Source: a bacterium
Lineage (GTDB): Bacteria; UBA8248
Direction: 5' to 3'
Length of the DNA stretch: 64,000 nt
Assembly: GCA_022828125.1 (NCBI GenBank)
Contig: JAJEJD010000016.1
Location: 62,001-126,000, forward strand
Shown: positions 17,310 to 25,828 of the stretch, piece after piece
How positions within the stretch are numbered: the stretch's first letter is position 1
Layout: each line of letters starts with the position of its first letter
The notes under the pieces: generated by a model
What the model saw: only the letters and a program-made list of their open reading frames with translations
Databases searched by the model: none
Told to the model about the DNA's origin: nothing
Position numbers and translations under genes: made by a program

Positions 17310-18179
17310 TCACCCCGCCAGGATCAGCAACACGATCCCCGCCAGAATCACCACGCCGCCCAGTAGCGTCTCGCGCACGCGGTCGCGCTCCCTGAAGAAG
17401 ACATAGCCGATGCCGATCGCCAGGAGAATCTCGACCTGCTTCACCGACTCCACATAAGAAGTGAGCGTGAGTCGGAAGGCCTCCGCCTGGGCTAAGCTCG
17501 TGATGAAGGCGAACAGCCCCAGCGAGACGAAGCCCTTCCAGAGCCTGGGGGCGTCCTTGAAGTGCTCGGCGGATTTCCACAGGGTCAGCGGCAGCACGAC
17601 GAGCGATGCCGCCGCATAAGTCATGAACGTCCCGAAAGTGGCGTCCGAGAGCACCGCCGCCTGCTTGAAGGTGATCACCGAGGGCGCGTAGAGCAGCGAG
17701 GCGAGCACGGTGTAGCGCATCCCCTTGTCGGTGAATATGGCGCGGACGGGCTCGAACCAGCCGATCCGCGCGCGCGATACGTTCAGCCCGTAGACGCCCG
17801 CCAGGGTGACGAAAATGCCTACGAGCCCCCAGGCCGAGGGCGCTTCGCCCAGCGTGATGAAAGCGAGCACCACCAGCCAGATGGTCGCGAGCTTCCACAG
17901 CGAGGTCACCACGCCCATCGAGCCGTAGAGGAGCGCTTTCGAGAGCGAGAGCGTGGCCGCCGTCTGCAGGAAGCCGAAGAGAACGCACACCCACCAGAAG
18001 CCGGGCTGTATCTCGGGCACGCCCTTCATCCACACCGCCGCGGCCGCGAAGGGGAGCAGGAACGCGAACCGCCCCAGCACGTTGATGTACTCATCAAGCT
18101 TGTGGCCGATGGATTTCATCGCCGCGTTTCTGAGCACCTGCGCGAGGGCCGCTATGACGGCGAGCGTCACCCAGTCCAT
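17310..18179 (-). CDS. EamA/DMT-family permease
   Basis: This 289-residue protein has ten predicted helices in two homologous five-helix halves, the drug/metabolite-transporter fold. The start is the ATG at 18179 (MDWVTLAVIAALAQVLRNAA), behind GAGGAG; the frame extends upstream but is antisense to the next gene. It acts in the inner membrane, and the substrate is unknown. The segment TLTSYVESVKQVEILLAIGIG near the C-terminus (given here in part) resembles the EamA repeat. It converges with the decarboxylase-ACT pair and is a single-gene unit. Confidence 0.82.
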   Translation of the reverse strand: MDWVTLAVIAALAQVLRNAAMKSIGHKLDEYINVLGRFAFLLPFAAAAVWMKGVPEIQPGFWWVCVLFGFLQTAATLSLSKALLYGSMGVVTSLWKLATIWLVVLAFITLGEAPSAWGLVGIFVTLAGVYGLNVSRARIGWFEPVRAIFTDKGMRYTVLASLLYAPSVITFKQAAVLSDATFGTFMTYAAASLVVLPLTLWKSAEHFKDAPRLWKGFVSLGLFAFITSLAQAEAFRLTLTSYVESVKQVEILLAIGIGYVFFRERDRVRETLLGGVVILAGIVLLILAG

Positions 18180-18316
18180 TCCATGCTCCTCGATTCCCTT
18201 GCTGCGTGAAAAACCAGAGCCTTTTCTACGCGCACTTTTGGTGTAAGTCCAACAACGAACCGCTCGCGGGTTTGACTGAACCCCCAGAGAAAACGCCTCG
18301 TGATTCACCTTCCCGT

Positions 18317-18344
18317 CTGACACGGCGGCGCGCGGTGTGATAAT
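18317..18344 (+). promoter_or_regulatory. Sigma70-type promoter for the amidohydrolase-MFS-selenoprotein unit
   Basis: CTGACA (18317-18322) and GATAAT (18339-18344) are separated by 16 bp; each box matches the sigma70 consensus at five of six positions. The predicted start near 18351 leaves a 36-nt leader with an AGGAG site before the ATG at 18387. No terminator is visible between this promoter and 23244. Confidence 0.6.
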
Positions 18345-18386
18345 CTGGCGGTGGTGATTCTTATCCCTGCGCAGGAGTTTCCTCTC

Positions 18387-19415
18387 ATGATTCGCGACGA
18401 CGTATTCGTCTTCGACAACGTGGTGCACATGTACGACTACTCGGACGAGAACCTCGTCTCGGAGCAAAGCGAATACGACCGCCACTACCACGTGAGCAAG
18501 GTGCTCGGCAGAAGGCGGACGGCGCCCACGGACGTCTACGCGAACTGGCACCCGGTGGAGGGCTTCAAGCGCCGCTGGACCGTCGAGGACATGGGCCGCC
18601 TCGTCTTCGAGGATTCGGGCACCGACATGGCGATGGCCCAGGCCGTGCCCCTGTTCGATCTCTACAAGGACGGCTTCGCGCCCGTGAAGGCGCAATACAC
18701 CTTCGCCCAGGCCTATCCCGAGCGCTGCCTGTTCTGCGGGGCCGTGGACCCCATGTACCCGAGCGTGGCCGCCGCGTGCGAGGAGATGGAGCGCCAGGTG
18801 AAGGAGTGGGGGGCCAAATCCATCAAAATCTACAACGCCCACGTGGACGGAAAATCCTGGGCGTGCGACGACCCCGAAATCGCCTACCCCCTCTATGAGA
18901 AAGGGCGCGAACTGGGTATCGAGGTATTCCAGTTCCACAAGGGAAACCCCATCACGAGGGCGAAGCTGCGCGATCTCTCACCGCTCGACATCGAGGGCGC
19001 GGCGCTCGATTTTCCCGATCTGCTCTTCGGCGTCCACCACCTGGCGGTGCCCTATTTCGAGGAAGTCGTCTGGATGGCGAACCGCTATGAGAACGTGTTC
19101 CTCGTGCTCTCGGGCATCGGCCACACGCCGATGATCGCGCCCAGAACCTTCACCGAATGGATGGGCAGATTGTTGCGCGACGTGGGTTCGGAGAGGGTTC
19201 TCTGGGGTTCGGAGATGGCGCTCCTCGGAAACGCGAAGCCCGTGATTGAGTGGATATGGGATATGGAAATCCCCGAATCCATGCAGGACGACTACGGCTA
19301 TCCACAGATCACGGAAGAGGACAAGCGCAACATCCTGGGTCTCAACCAGGCGCGCATCTTCGGCGTGGACGTGGAGGCCAAGAAACGAGAACTCTGGAAC
19401 GGAGCGGCGCGATGA
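18387..19415 (+). CDS. Amidohydrolase-2 (ACMSD-like) family metalloenzyme
   Basis: This 342-residue TIM-barrel protein is related to the amidohydrolase-2 family, which includes decarboxylases and hydrolases that act on cyclic acids. Visible features are VFDNVVHMYDYSDEN near the N-terminus (the usual H-x-H is not obvious), KSIKIYNAHVDGKSW, EVFQFHKGNP, and WGSEMALLGNAKP near the C-terminus. ATG 18387 is preferred because it follows AGGAG at the right distance. Its stop overlaps the next start (ATGA). It opens a cluster with a NifU-like protein, two carriers and a selenoprotein. Substrate unknown. Confidence 0.75.
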   Translation: MIRDDVFVFDNVVHMYDYSDENLVSEQSEYDRHYHVSKVLGRRRTAPTDVYANWHPVEGFKRRWTVEDMGRLVFEDSGTDMAMAQAVPLFDLYKDGFAPVKAQYTFAQAYPERCLFCGAVDPMYPSVAAACEEMERQVKEWGAKSIKIYNAHVDGKSWACDDPEIAYPLYEKGRELGIEVFQFHKGNPITRAKLRDLSPLDIEGAALDFPDLLFGVHHLAVPYFEEVVWMANRYENVFLVLSGIGHTPMIAPRTFTEWMGRLLRDVGSERVLWGSEMALLGNAKPVIEWIWDMEIPESMQDDYGYPQITEEDKRNILGLNQARIFGVDVEAKKRELWNGAAR

Positions 19416-19750
19416 ACGAGCACGAAGCCCTCATCACCGACGTCGAGGACATCATCGAGACGCAGATCCGCCCGCTGCTCAAGATTCACGGCGGGGGCAT
19501 CACGCTCGAGGGCGTGAGCGAGAAAGGCGAAGTATCGCTTCGCTTCGAGGGCGCGTGCCGGGGCTGCATGCTCAAGAGCGTCACTTACGCCCTGGGCGTG
19601 CGGCAGAAGCTCATGCAGCACCCCGGCGTCACGGACGTCGCCGTCGAGGGTGTGCGCATCTCCGATCACGCCATCAAACGGGTGGAGAAATTCTACTCCG
19701 GCTATTCGTTTTGGGTGGGGCATCCGCTCAAAGACCAGTCATCGACTTGA
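19412..19750 (+). CDS. NifU-like C-terminal domain protein
   Basis: This 112-residue protein is a stand-alone NifU C-terminal (NFU) domain with the Fe-S-binding pair in GACRGCMLKS (Cys49 and Cys52) preceded by IHGGGITLEGV. NFU proteins receive or transfer [4Fe-4S] clusters. It overlaps the preceding amidohydrolase by 4 bp (ATGA), and its own stop overlaps the likely TTG start of the next gene. The tight coupling suggests a cluster-specific maturation or scaffold role, but that is inference. The C-terminal 30 residues (ISDHAIKRVEKFYSGYSFWV) lie outside the usual domain. Confidence 0.82.
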   Translation: MNEHEALITDVEDIIETQIRPLLKIHGGGITLEGVSEKGEVSLRFEGACRGCMLKSVTYALGVRQKLMQHPGVTDVAVEGVRISDHAIKRVEKFYSGYSFWVGHPLKDQSST

Positions 19751-21036
19751 TCGCATCGCGCTACCAGACACGAAAAGAACTGCGCTTGTGGTACGGCTGG
19801 GTGATTCTCCTCAGCGTCTTCATCATCATGACGGTGGTCATCGGCATCAGGAACTCCATCGGCGTCTTCTTCAAGGAGATCTCCGGCGAGTTCGGCTGGA
19901 ACCGCGCGCAGACGGCCGGCGCCTTCACCATGGGCATGCTCGGCCAGGGGCTGGTGGCTCCTTTCGCGGGATGGGTGCTCGAGCGCTTCAACATGCGCTG
20001 GGTGATCGGGGCGGGCATTCTCGTGAACGGCGCGGCCCTCATCATCGGGGCCTACATCGGCGCGCTCTGGCATTTTTACGCTATGTATTTCCTGCTCTCG
20101 CTCGGCTTCGCCTTCACGGCCAACCTGCCCCAGGTGCAACTGCTCGCCAACTGGTTCGTCTTAAAGCGCGGGCTCGCGATGGGGTTTTCGCACGCCGCCC
20201 AGGGCTTCGCGCCCATCGTGAACATCTTCACCCCCCTGCTCATCGCGGCCTTCGGCTGGCGGGGGAGCTACCTCGCGCTGGCGGGGGTCGTGCTCCTCTT
20301 CGTGCTGCCCTTCTCCGTAGCGCTGCTGCGCGAGCACCCCAGAGAGAAACGCACCGCTCCCGACGCGCCCTTTCTCACTTCCGAGGAATTCTCCCGCGCG
20401 CGCGCCAGAAGCGCCGTTATTATCCCCCTGGATAAGGAGAAAGAGACCGCCTCGTTCTCTTTTTTCTTCACCCGCAGGTTCATGCTGATCGGCGGCATCT
20501 ACGGCAGCATCGCCTACATCTTCACCGCCGTCCTGGTGCACCTGATCCCCCACGCGACGGACCAGGGCTTCTCCCCCTCGGGGGGTGCTGCGCTCTTCGC
20601 CCTCTACGGGGCGGCCCTCGTCGCGGGAAACGGGCTGAGCGCGGTATCGGATCGCATCGGGAGGCTCCCCACCTTCATGGTGGGGGTGGTGTGCGGCGTG
20701 GCCGCGTGCTATCTCCTGGCCGCCTTCACCAGCGCGTCGGCCGAGTGGCGGATATACGCGGGCGCGATGGGGGTGGGCTTCGCTTTGGGATTCGTCCGGC
20801 CTACGGCGTCCTCTCTTCTGGCGGATCACTTCGCGGGGCCGGGCTTCGGCCTCGTGAACGGATGCGCGATGATGGTCTTCTCCATCATGGGCGCTTTAGG
20901 TCCCCTCGCGACGGGAATGCTCTTCGACGCGAGCGGCAACTACTACGCGGGTTTCCTCCTCGTGGGCTGCATGTTCCCCGCGGGCGCGGTTTTCGTGGCG
21001 AGCCTCTCGCGCATGCCGCGCGAAGAGCGCGGCTAG
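19747..21036 (+). CDS. MFS transporter (OxlT/monocarboxylate-like), first of tandem pair
   Basis: This 429-residue, 12-helix MFS protein begins RLWYGWVILLSVFIIMTVVIG and has FFKEISGEFGWNRAQTAGAF, the helix 1-2 segment typical of oxalate/monocarboxylate-type carriers, and RPTASSLLADHFAGPGFG near the C-terminus. The start is most likely the TTG at 19747, which overlaps the preceding TGA; no ATG lies close by. It is paralogous to the next gene and separated from it by 4 bp. The two may carry related small organic acids. Substrate unknown. Confidence 0.85.
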   Translation: MIASRYQTRKELRLWYGWVILLSVFIIMTVVIGIRNSIGVFFKEISGEFGWNRAQTAGAFTMGMLGQGLVAPFAGWVLERFNMRWVIGAGILVNGAALIIGAYIGALWHFYAMYFLLSLGFAFTANLPQVQLLANWFVLKRGLAMGFSHAAQGFAPIVNIFTPLLIAAFGWRGSYLALAGVVLLFVLPFSVALLREHPREKRTAPDAPFLTSEEFSRARARSAVIIPLDKEKETASFSFFFTRRFMLIGGIYGSIAYIFTAVLVHLIPHATDQGFSPSGGAALFALYGAALVAGNGLSAVSDRIGRLPTFMVGVVCGVAACYLLAAFTSASAEWRIYAGAMGVGFALGFVRPTASSLLADHFAGPGFGLVNGCAMMVFSIMGALGPLATGMLFDASGNYYAGFLLVGCMFPAGAVFVASLSRMPREERG

Positions 21037-21040
21037 GACC

Positions 21041-22309
21041 ATGAACGTCATGCGGGACGATTCGCGCCTCTGGTACGGCTGGGTGGTTCTGGGCGTGGTC
21101 TTCATCGTCATGATCACCCTCATCGCCTTCCGGGCCACCATCGGGCCCTTCTTCAAGGAAATCTCGGGCGAGTTGGGCTGGAGCCGGGGTGCGACGGCGG
21201 CGGCTTTTTCCATCGGCATGCTGGCCCAGGCGCTCGTCTCGCCGCTGGCGGGCATCTTTTCCGACCGCTGGAGCATCCGGGCGTCGATGGCAGCGGGCGT
21301 TCTGGTGTTCGGCCTCTCCCTGCTCATCGGGAGCTGGATCACCTCGCTCTGGCATTTTTATCTGATGTACATCGGCCTGTGCGCGGGCTTCGCCGCGAGC
21401 ACGTGGATCGCCCAGGTGCCCACGCTCTCGAACTGGTTCGTGAAAAAAAGAGGCCTCGCCCTGGGCATTTCCAACACCTGCCAGGGAGGGGCCTTCTGCC
21501 TGAACATCGCCACCCCCTACCTCATCGCGGCCCTGGGCTGGCGGATGAGCTACCTGGCGCTTGCGGGCGTGACGCTGCTCGTCGTGCTTCCCGTCTGCAT
21601 CATTTTCCACAGGGACCACCCTTCCGAGAAAGGCACCATCGCCGACGCCCCCTTCGTCCAGAACTTGCCAGATGAAGGCGCGCCGAAACCGGCGCCCCCG
21701 TCCGCCGACGGGCCGCCGGTCTCCATGTACAACCTGCCGTTTTTCTTCTTCCTGGGCTCGTTCCTGCCCATGGCCTACGCCTTCGCGGGCATGCTCGTGC
21801 ATCTGGTGCCTCACGCCACCGACCAGGGCTTCTCGCTCCAGACAGCGAGCGTGCTGTTCGCCATCTGGGGGCTTTGCCAGGTGGCGGCGAACCTCGTCAG
21901 CCCGGTCTCGGACCGGCTGGGCCGCGTGCCGACCTACCTCATCGGCAACGCGCTCGGAATCGCCTCCGCCTTCATTCTCGCCACCTACGAGAAGGGAGAC
22001 CCGGAGATCCGCTTCTACGTCGGCACGATAACCAACGGTCTGGCCCTGGGCCTCATACGGCCCACCGGCTCGGCCATCCTGGCGGATTATTTCGAAGGCC
22101 CCGGCTTCGGGCGCGTGAACGGGGTGGCGATGATGGCGTTCGCCCTCTGGGGCGCGGCGGGGCCGTGGACCACGGGCTTCCTCTTCGACCTGCACGGCTC
22201 CTATCTGTGGGGCTTGTCGGCCTTCGCGCTCATGTTCTTTCTCTGCGGTCTTTTCGCCGTGTTGCTCGGCTGGACGAAAAGAGATAAGAGAGGAGCGTCT
22301 CCCGCCTGA
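21041..22309 (+). CDS. MFS transporter (OxlT/monocarboxylate-like), second of tandem pair
   Basis: This 422-residue, 12-helix MFS carrier parallels its upstream neighbour through its length: RLWYGWVVLGVVFIVMITL at the start, FFKEISGELGWSRGATAAAF in the first loop, and RPTGSAILADYFEGPGFGRV near the end. The two came from a tandem duplication and have since diverged. The start is the ATG at 21041, 4 bp after the previous stop. A selenoprotein gene follows after 11 bp. The pair may import the substrate handled by the cluster's enzymes, which is inference. Confidence 0.88.
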   Translation: MNVMRDDSRLWYGWVVLGVVFIVMITLIAFRATIGPFFKEISGELGWSRGATAAAFSIGMLAQALVSPLAGIFSDRWSIRASMAAGVLVFGLSLLIGSWITSLWHFYLMYIGLCAGFAASTWIAQVPTLSNWFVKKRGLALGISNTCQGGAFCLNIATPYLIAALGWRMSYLALAGVTLLVVLPVCIIFHRDHPSEKGTIADAPFVQNLPDEGAPKPAPPSADGPPVSMYNLPFFFFLGSFLPMAYAFAGMLVHLVPHATDQGFSLQTASVLFAIWGLCQVAANLVSPVSDRLGRVPTYLIGNALGIASAFILATYEKGDPEIRFYVGTITNGLALGLIRPTGSAILADYFEGPGFGRVNGVAMMAFALWGAAGPWTTGFLFDLHGSYLWGLSAFALMFFLCGLFAVLLGWTKRDKRGASPA

Positions 22310-22320
22310 ATCATGGAACC

Positions 22321-23244
22321 ATGAATTCGAGGATGAGCATGCCGATCGAAAGAGTCGACGGATTCTATTTTCACCCCACCTCGCGCGAGCGCGTCCTGGC
22401 GCAGCGCCACGCCGACCCGGCCAAAACGCCGTGGACGCTGATGGCGAAACCGCTCGCGGAGTGCAAGGTCACCCTCGTCTCCACGGCCGGCATCTTCATG
22501 AAGGACGACGTTTCATTCGATTACGAGCGGGAGCGCCGCGAGGGCACCTGGGGCGACCCCACCCACCGGGAGATCCCCAAGTCAGCGGGCCAGGACGACG
22601 TGGCGTATTCCCACCTGCACGTCGACACCTCGTTCATGGCCGAGGACAGGAACGTGGCCTGGCCGGTCGACATCTTCCTCGATTTCGAGAGGGAGGGGAA
22701 AATCGGCGCGCTGGCCGATACGCTCTACTCCATCATGGGCTACATCCCGAACTTCAACCCGCTCGTGAAGCGCACGGCGCCCCTGATGATCGAGAAGATG
22801 AAGGCGGAAGGCGTGGACGCGGCCTTCCTCTATCCCGTCTGACCGCTCTGCAACCGGTCCGGCGGACTGCTTCAGCGCGAAATCGAAAAGGCAGGCATCG
22901 CCACCGTCATCATCTCCAACGTGCCCGAGACGACCGAGCGCGTCTGCGTGCCGAGAGCGGTGTTCGTCCAGTATCCCTTCGGGCGGCAGTTGGGCCTCGT
23001 GGGAGACTACGCGGGCCAGCGAAAGATTTGCGAGGACATGGCCGCGCTGCTCGATGAGGCGCAAGCGCCCAACGCCTACAGGCATCTGCCGTATGAGTGG
23101 CCCGAGCCGCCCGAGACCACCAAATGGCGCCCCGACGTTCCGCCGCCCATCTTCTCCGTCCGGCAGGGACAAGAGGGCGGGCACAATCTGCTGGATGACT
23201 TCAAGGACGAGGAGCGCGCCGCGTATTCCGACGCCGAGCGTTAG
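22321..23244 (+). CDS. GrdB-like reductase selenoprotein with in-frame UGA at the active site
   Basis: Reading through the TGA at 22840-22842 as selenocysteine gives 307 residues in one frame. Residue 174 becomes Sec in FLYPV-U-PLCNRSGG, a U-x-x-C redox motif at the place where glycine/sarcosine/betaine-reductase selenoprotein B relatives carry Sec. The conserved family segments continue on both sides: before it, HLHVDTSF...WPVDIFLDFEREGKIG and SIMGYIPNF; after it, LLQREIEKAGIATV and VQYPFGRQLG. The downstream part has no start codon or ribosome site of its own that fits. It closes the amidohydrolase-NifU-MFS-MFS cluster. The family link is strong; the substrate is unknown. Confidence 0.85.
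22855..22869 (+). promoter_or_regulatory. Candidate bacterial SECIS hairpin
   Basis: Twelve nucleotides after the UGA (22840-22842), CGGTCC (22855-22860) pairs with GGACTG (22864-22869), including one G-U pair, around a GGC loop. The loop guanines lie about 19-20 nt downstream of the UGA, as in known bacterial SECIS elements read by SelB. Folding was done by eye. Confidence 0.45.
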
Positions 23245-23291
23245 GCGAGTTTACAGGATGGGCCTGCCGTCCTCCGCGCGGCGTTTATAAC

Positions 23292-23543
23292 GGGGTTGTT
23301 GAATAAGCCCGAGGAGAGAGGAATCACTCCCCCCTTGAGGGGGAGTCGAAGAGCTGAGGGCGTAAGCCCGAAAGCGATTCGGTGGGGGGTATAATCCGGA
23401 GTGGCGATAAAACACATTTTACCCCCCACCGATTCAGCCTTCGCACAAACCGCTCGGCTTCATCGACTCCCCCTCAAGGGGGGAGTGAACTTCAAGAACA
23501 TGCGCTCAACCAAAATCGCTCCACGGGACTTTTTCAACAACCC
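23292..23543. repeat. MITE-like palindromic element, copy 1
   Basis: About 250 bp bounded by inverted ends: GGGGTTGTTGAATAAG (23292-23307) and CTTTTTCAACAACCC (23529-23543). Inside is a long imperfect palindrome: ACTCCCCCCTTGAGGGGGAG, then GATTCGGTGGGGGGTATAA, answered on the other side by TTTTACCCCCCACCGATTCA and GACTCCCCCTCAAGGGGGGA. TTTATAA/TATAAA flanks both ends. It fills the gap between two converging genes and has no coding capacity. A related copy lies at 53536-53922. Confidence 0.75.
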
Positions 23544-23550
23544 TATAAAG

Positions 23551-24957
23551 CTACGCCTTCTCAAGCCTGGCGAAGTTGAGGTAAAACCGCCCGTCCGCTT
23601 CGGTGCGCGAGAGCGTCTGCGCGAAATCTTTCGATTCCACCCGGTAGAGCCGCTCCTCTCCCCTCGCTCGGGGCATTTTGGTAAGCGCCTCGCCATCGAG
23701 GCCGGAGGTCTCCTTCCCCATCAGGGAGAGGATGGTGGGAGCCAGGTCGATGTTGCCCGTCGGCGCGTCCACCCGCGAGCCCGCCTCGAAGGCGGGGCCT
23801 GCGCCAATCAGGAAATTGCGAAGCTCATACGGGCTGCACGAGCCGTGCGTGCCGCCGCTCCCCTTGTTGTTGACGGATGAATATCCCCAGCCGGGCAGCG
23901 CGCCCTCGCGGTTCTCGCCCTCCAGGAAACCATCGCCCCACTGAAAGCCCATGAGCAAATCGGGCGCGCGGGCTCCGCCGCAGCCCGCCAGCCCAAGAGA
24001 CATCGTGCCCGGAAGCGCGCCCTCCGCTCCTTCCCCCTCTTTCGAGAACAATGGCCCCGCCCAGCCCTTCGTCCGCAAGAACGCGGCGAGTTCGATAAGC
24101 GTATCTTCCGATTCGGCGTAGAAAAGAGCGGCCCCCTCGCTGTGCGCCACATGCCAGCTCTCACCGCGACCGGGGAGATCCGCTAGTTCGGCTTCCAGGT
24201 CGATCATGCCCGCCGTCGCCACGACCCCGTGATCCGAGAACAGGAGGAGGTTCGTCTGCTCTGAATCATCGCGCTCCGCCTGAAACCTCTCCCGGAACGC
24301 GCCGAACAGCCTGTCCACGCCCACGAGCGCCTGGCGGTGAACCGCGCCCGCGGCTCCCTGGTGATGCTGCGTGCTGTCCGGCTCGCTCAGGTGAACCACG
24401 AGCACCGGAGGCGCGAGTTCTGGGATCACGTAATCGAGCGCCAGGTCGAGCGCCCACGCACAGCGATCCAGATCGGGCTCGCCGGCAGGGGGGATTTCTC
24501 CGGCCTTCTCGATTTCATCTCGCCACTCGTCGGGATACGCCGCAACGGGGTGGATCAGGTGAGCGGCGCGGCCTGCGTTCCAGAGCCAGGCGGAGCCGCT
24601 CGACGCCGCGCTGATGATGACGCCGCCCCCCAGCCGCTCGAAAAAGGTATCGCGCAGCAGCAGACGCCCGCCCATGGCGCGCTGCCAGTTTACGAGATTC
24701 TCATGGCGGCCCGTCGTGATGGTTTCGCCCAGCTCGCGCGAGAAGAGCGAATTGCCCGGCAGACCGTGCTCTTGGGGATAAACGCCGGTGGCGAGGCTCG
24801 ATACGCAGACTCTCGTCGAGGTGGGAAACGTGCTGCGGTGGTTCTGAAACCACGTGCCTCGCTCCGCCGCTGCGAGGAGATTCGGCGTGGACTCCTCAGT
24901 CAGGGCGTCCGCGCGCAGACCGTCGAACTGGATCGCGATGACTCGGGGTGCCCGCAT
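23551..24957 (-). CDS. Type I phosphodiesterase/nucleotide pyrophosphatase-like protein
   Basis: This 468-residue protein belongs to the alkaline-phosphatase superfamily. It begins VIAIQFDGLRADALTEESTP, the first metal-binding Asp and then the nucleophile Thr region (FPTSTRVCVSSLATGVYP). Later motifs are HLSEPDSTQHHQG (metal-binding Asp and His), LLFSDHGV (Asp-His) and SWHVAHSEGAALFY. It would hydrolyse phosphodiesters, pyrophosphates or phosphonates such as phosphonoacetate; the substrate is not clear. No signal peptide is visible. It is separated from the upstream nitrile-hydratase unit by a strong terminator, so it may have its own weak promoter. Confidence 0.78.
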   Translation of the reverse strand: MRAPRVIAIQFDGLRADALTEESTPNLLAAAERGTWFQNHRSTFPTSTRVCVSSLATGVYPQEHGLPGNSLFSRELGETITTGRHENLVNWQRAMGGRLLLRDTFFERLGGGVIISAASSGSAWLWNAGRAAHLIHPVAAYPDEWRDEIEKAGEIPPAGEPDLDRCAWALDLALDYVIPELAPPVLVVHLSEPDSTQHHQGAAGAVHRQALVGVDRLFGAFRERFQAERDDSEQTNLLLFSDHGVVATAGMIDLEAELADLPGRGESWHVAHSEGAALFYAESEDTLIELAAFLRTKGWAGPLFSKEGEGAEGALPGTMSLGLAGCGGARAPDLLMGFQWGDGFLEGENREGALPGWGYSSVNNKGSGGTHGSCSPYELRNFLIGAGPAFEAGSRVDAPTGNIDLAPTILSLMGKETSGLDGEALTKMPRARGEERLYRVESKDFAQTLSRTEADGRFYLNFARLEKA

Positions 24958-24971
24958 TCGTTCTCATCCCG

Positions 24972-25004
24972 AAAAAAAGCGGCGGGGGATTCCACCCCCG
25001 CCGC
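24972..25004 (-). terminator. Rho-independent terminator of the nitrile-hydratase-like unit
   Basis: On the minus strand, GCGGCGGGGG (25004-24995) pairs perfectly with CCCCCGCCGC (24988-24979) around TGGAAT and is followed by seven T residues (24978-24972). It lies just after the stop at 25026. This is the clearest terminator in the window. Confidence 0.92.
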
Positions 25005-25025
25005 GTGGAGAGATTGAGACTGTGA

Positions 25026-25790
25026 TCAGGTGGCCTGCCCCGACGCCTGTACGGCTTCTTCGAGCTGCTCGGGCGTCAGGGGGTCGCCCACGCCGATCAT
25101 TGAATCGCGCGTCACGAGCTGGAAGAGCTGCGCTTCCGTCCAGTCCTCTGTTCCCGCCGGACGCTGGGGGATGATGAGATAGCGGCAATCCGCGTTCGAG
25201 TCGATGACGATGAGCTCCACGTCGTCGGGCGCATCGAAGCCCATGTCCTTAAGAGTGCCCCTCGGGTCCGTCACGGCTTTCGAGCGATAGGGGAAACTCT
25301 TGTACCAGGTGGGGGGCTGCCCGAGGATTTGCCTCGGGTAGCACGAACACAGCGTGCACACCACCATGTAGCGGGTCGTGTCGGTATTTTCGAGCGCCAC
25401 CACGCGGTTGATGCCCGTGGTGTCGACGCCCATCTCGCCGCAGGCGGCGTCCGCATCCGCCAGGAGCCTTTCCTTGAAGCCCTCATCCACCCAGGCGCGC
25501 GCGATGATGCGCGAACCGATAGCCGGGCTCTGGCCGTAGATCTCCTCCACCGCGCGCCGCATCTCGTCCGTCGTGAGAAGGCCCTTCTCGCGGAGGACGT
25601 TCATCAGCGCCATCATGCGCACCTGGTAGTAGTCCAGATCGTGCTCGACCTGCTTCACGGCCCCCTCGCGGTAGGCGTCGTCGGACTGCATCCGCGCGTT
25701 GTGGGCCGAGGGGTCCTGACTGTAGGTGTGGGGATGATCGCCGTGGTGGTGAACATGTCCGCCGTTGTGATGATCGTGTGAGTGCGCCAT
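25026..25790 (-). CDS. Nitrile hydratase alpha / thiocyanate hydrolase gamma-like subunit, cobalt type
   Basis: This 254-residue protein has the metal-claw motif CTLCSC (Cys145, Cys148, Ser149, Cys150), with the Thr that marks cobalt-type enzymes, in VVCTLCSCYPRQILGQPPTWYKS. NHase hydrates nitriles to amides; SCNase converts thiocyanate to carbonyl sulfide. The N-terminus is a histidine-rich stretch (MAHSHDHHNGGHVHHHGDH) that could bind or store cobalt. The start is the ATG at 25790, 6 nt after GAGGAG. It follows a short beta-C-like gene by 38 bp. A gene for the beta N-terminal half is absent here, so activity and partner are open questions. Confidence 0.88.
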   Translation of the reverse strand: MAHSHDHHNGGHVHHHGDHPHTYSQDPSAHNARMQSDDAYREGAVKQVEHDLDYYQVRMMALMNVLREKGLLTTDEMRRAVEEIYGQSPAIGSRIIARAWVDEGFKERLLADADAACGEMGVDTTGINRVVALENTDTTRYMVVCTLCSCYPRQILGQPPTWYKSFPYRSKAVTDPRGTLKDMGFDAPDDVELIVIDSNADCRYLIIPQRPAGTEDWTEAQLFQLVTRDSMIGVGDPLTPEQLEEAVQASGQAT

Positions 25791-25828
25791 GGTGTGCTCC
25801 TCGCTCACGTGGGAGCCGGTGGATTCGC

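Noticed and set aside
17310-18938. Extended start for the EamA permease beyond 18179
   Set aside because: The added segment is antisense to the amidohydrolase gene and lacks hydrophobic helices, and ATG 18179 has a ribosome site.
22840-22842. TGA as a true stop, giving a truncated gene or pseudogene followed by a fragment at 22921-23244
   Set aside because: The protein continues in the same frame with family-conserved sequence, the codon sits at the U-x-x-C site, and a second gene with the same feature exists at 55784.
23245-23550. CRISPR array in the repetitive intergenic regions
   Set aside because: The repeats are inverted, of different lengths and without regular unique spacers, so they are palindromic elements rather than CRISPR.
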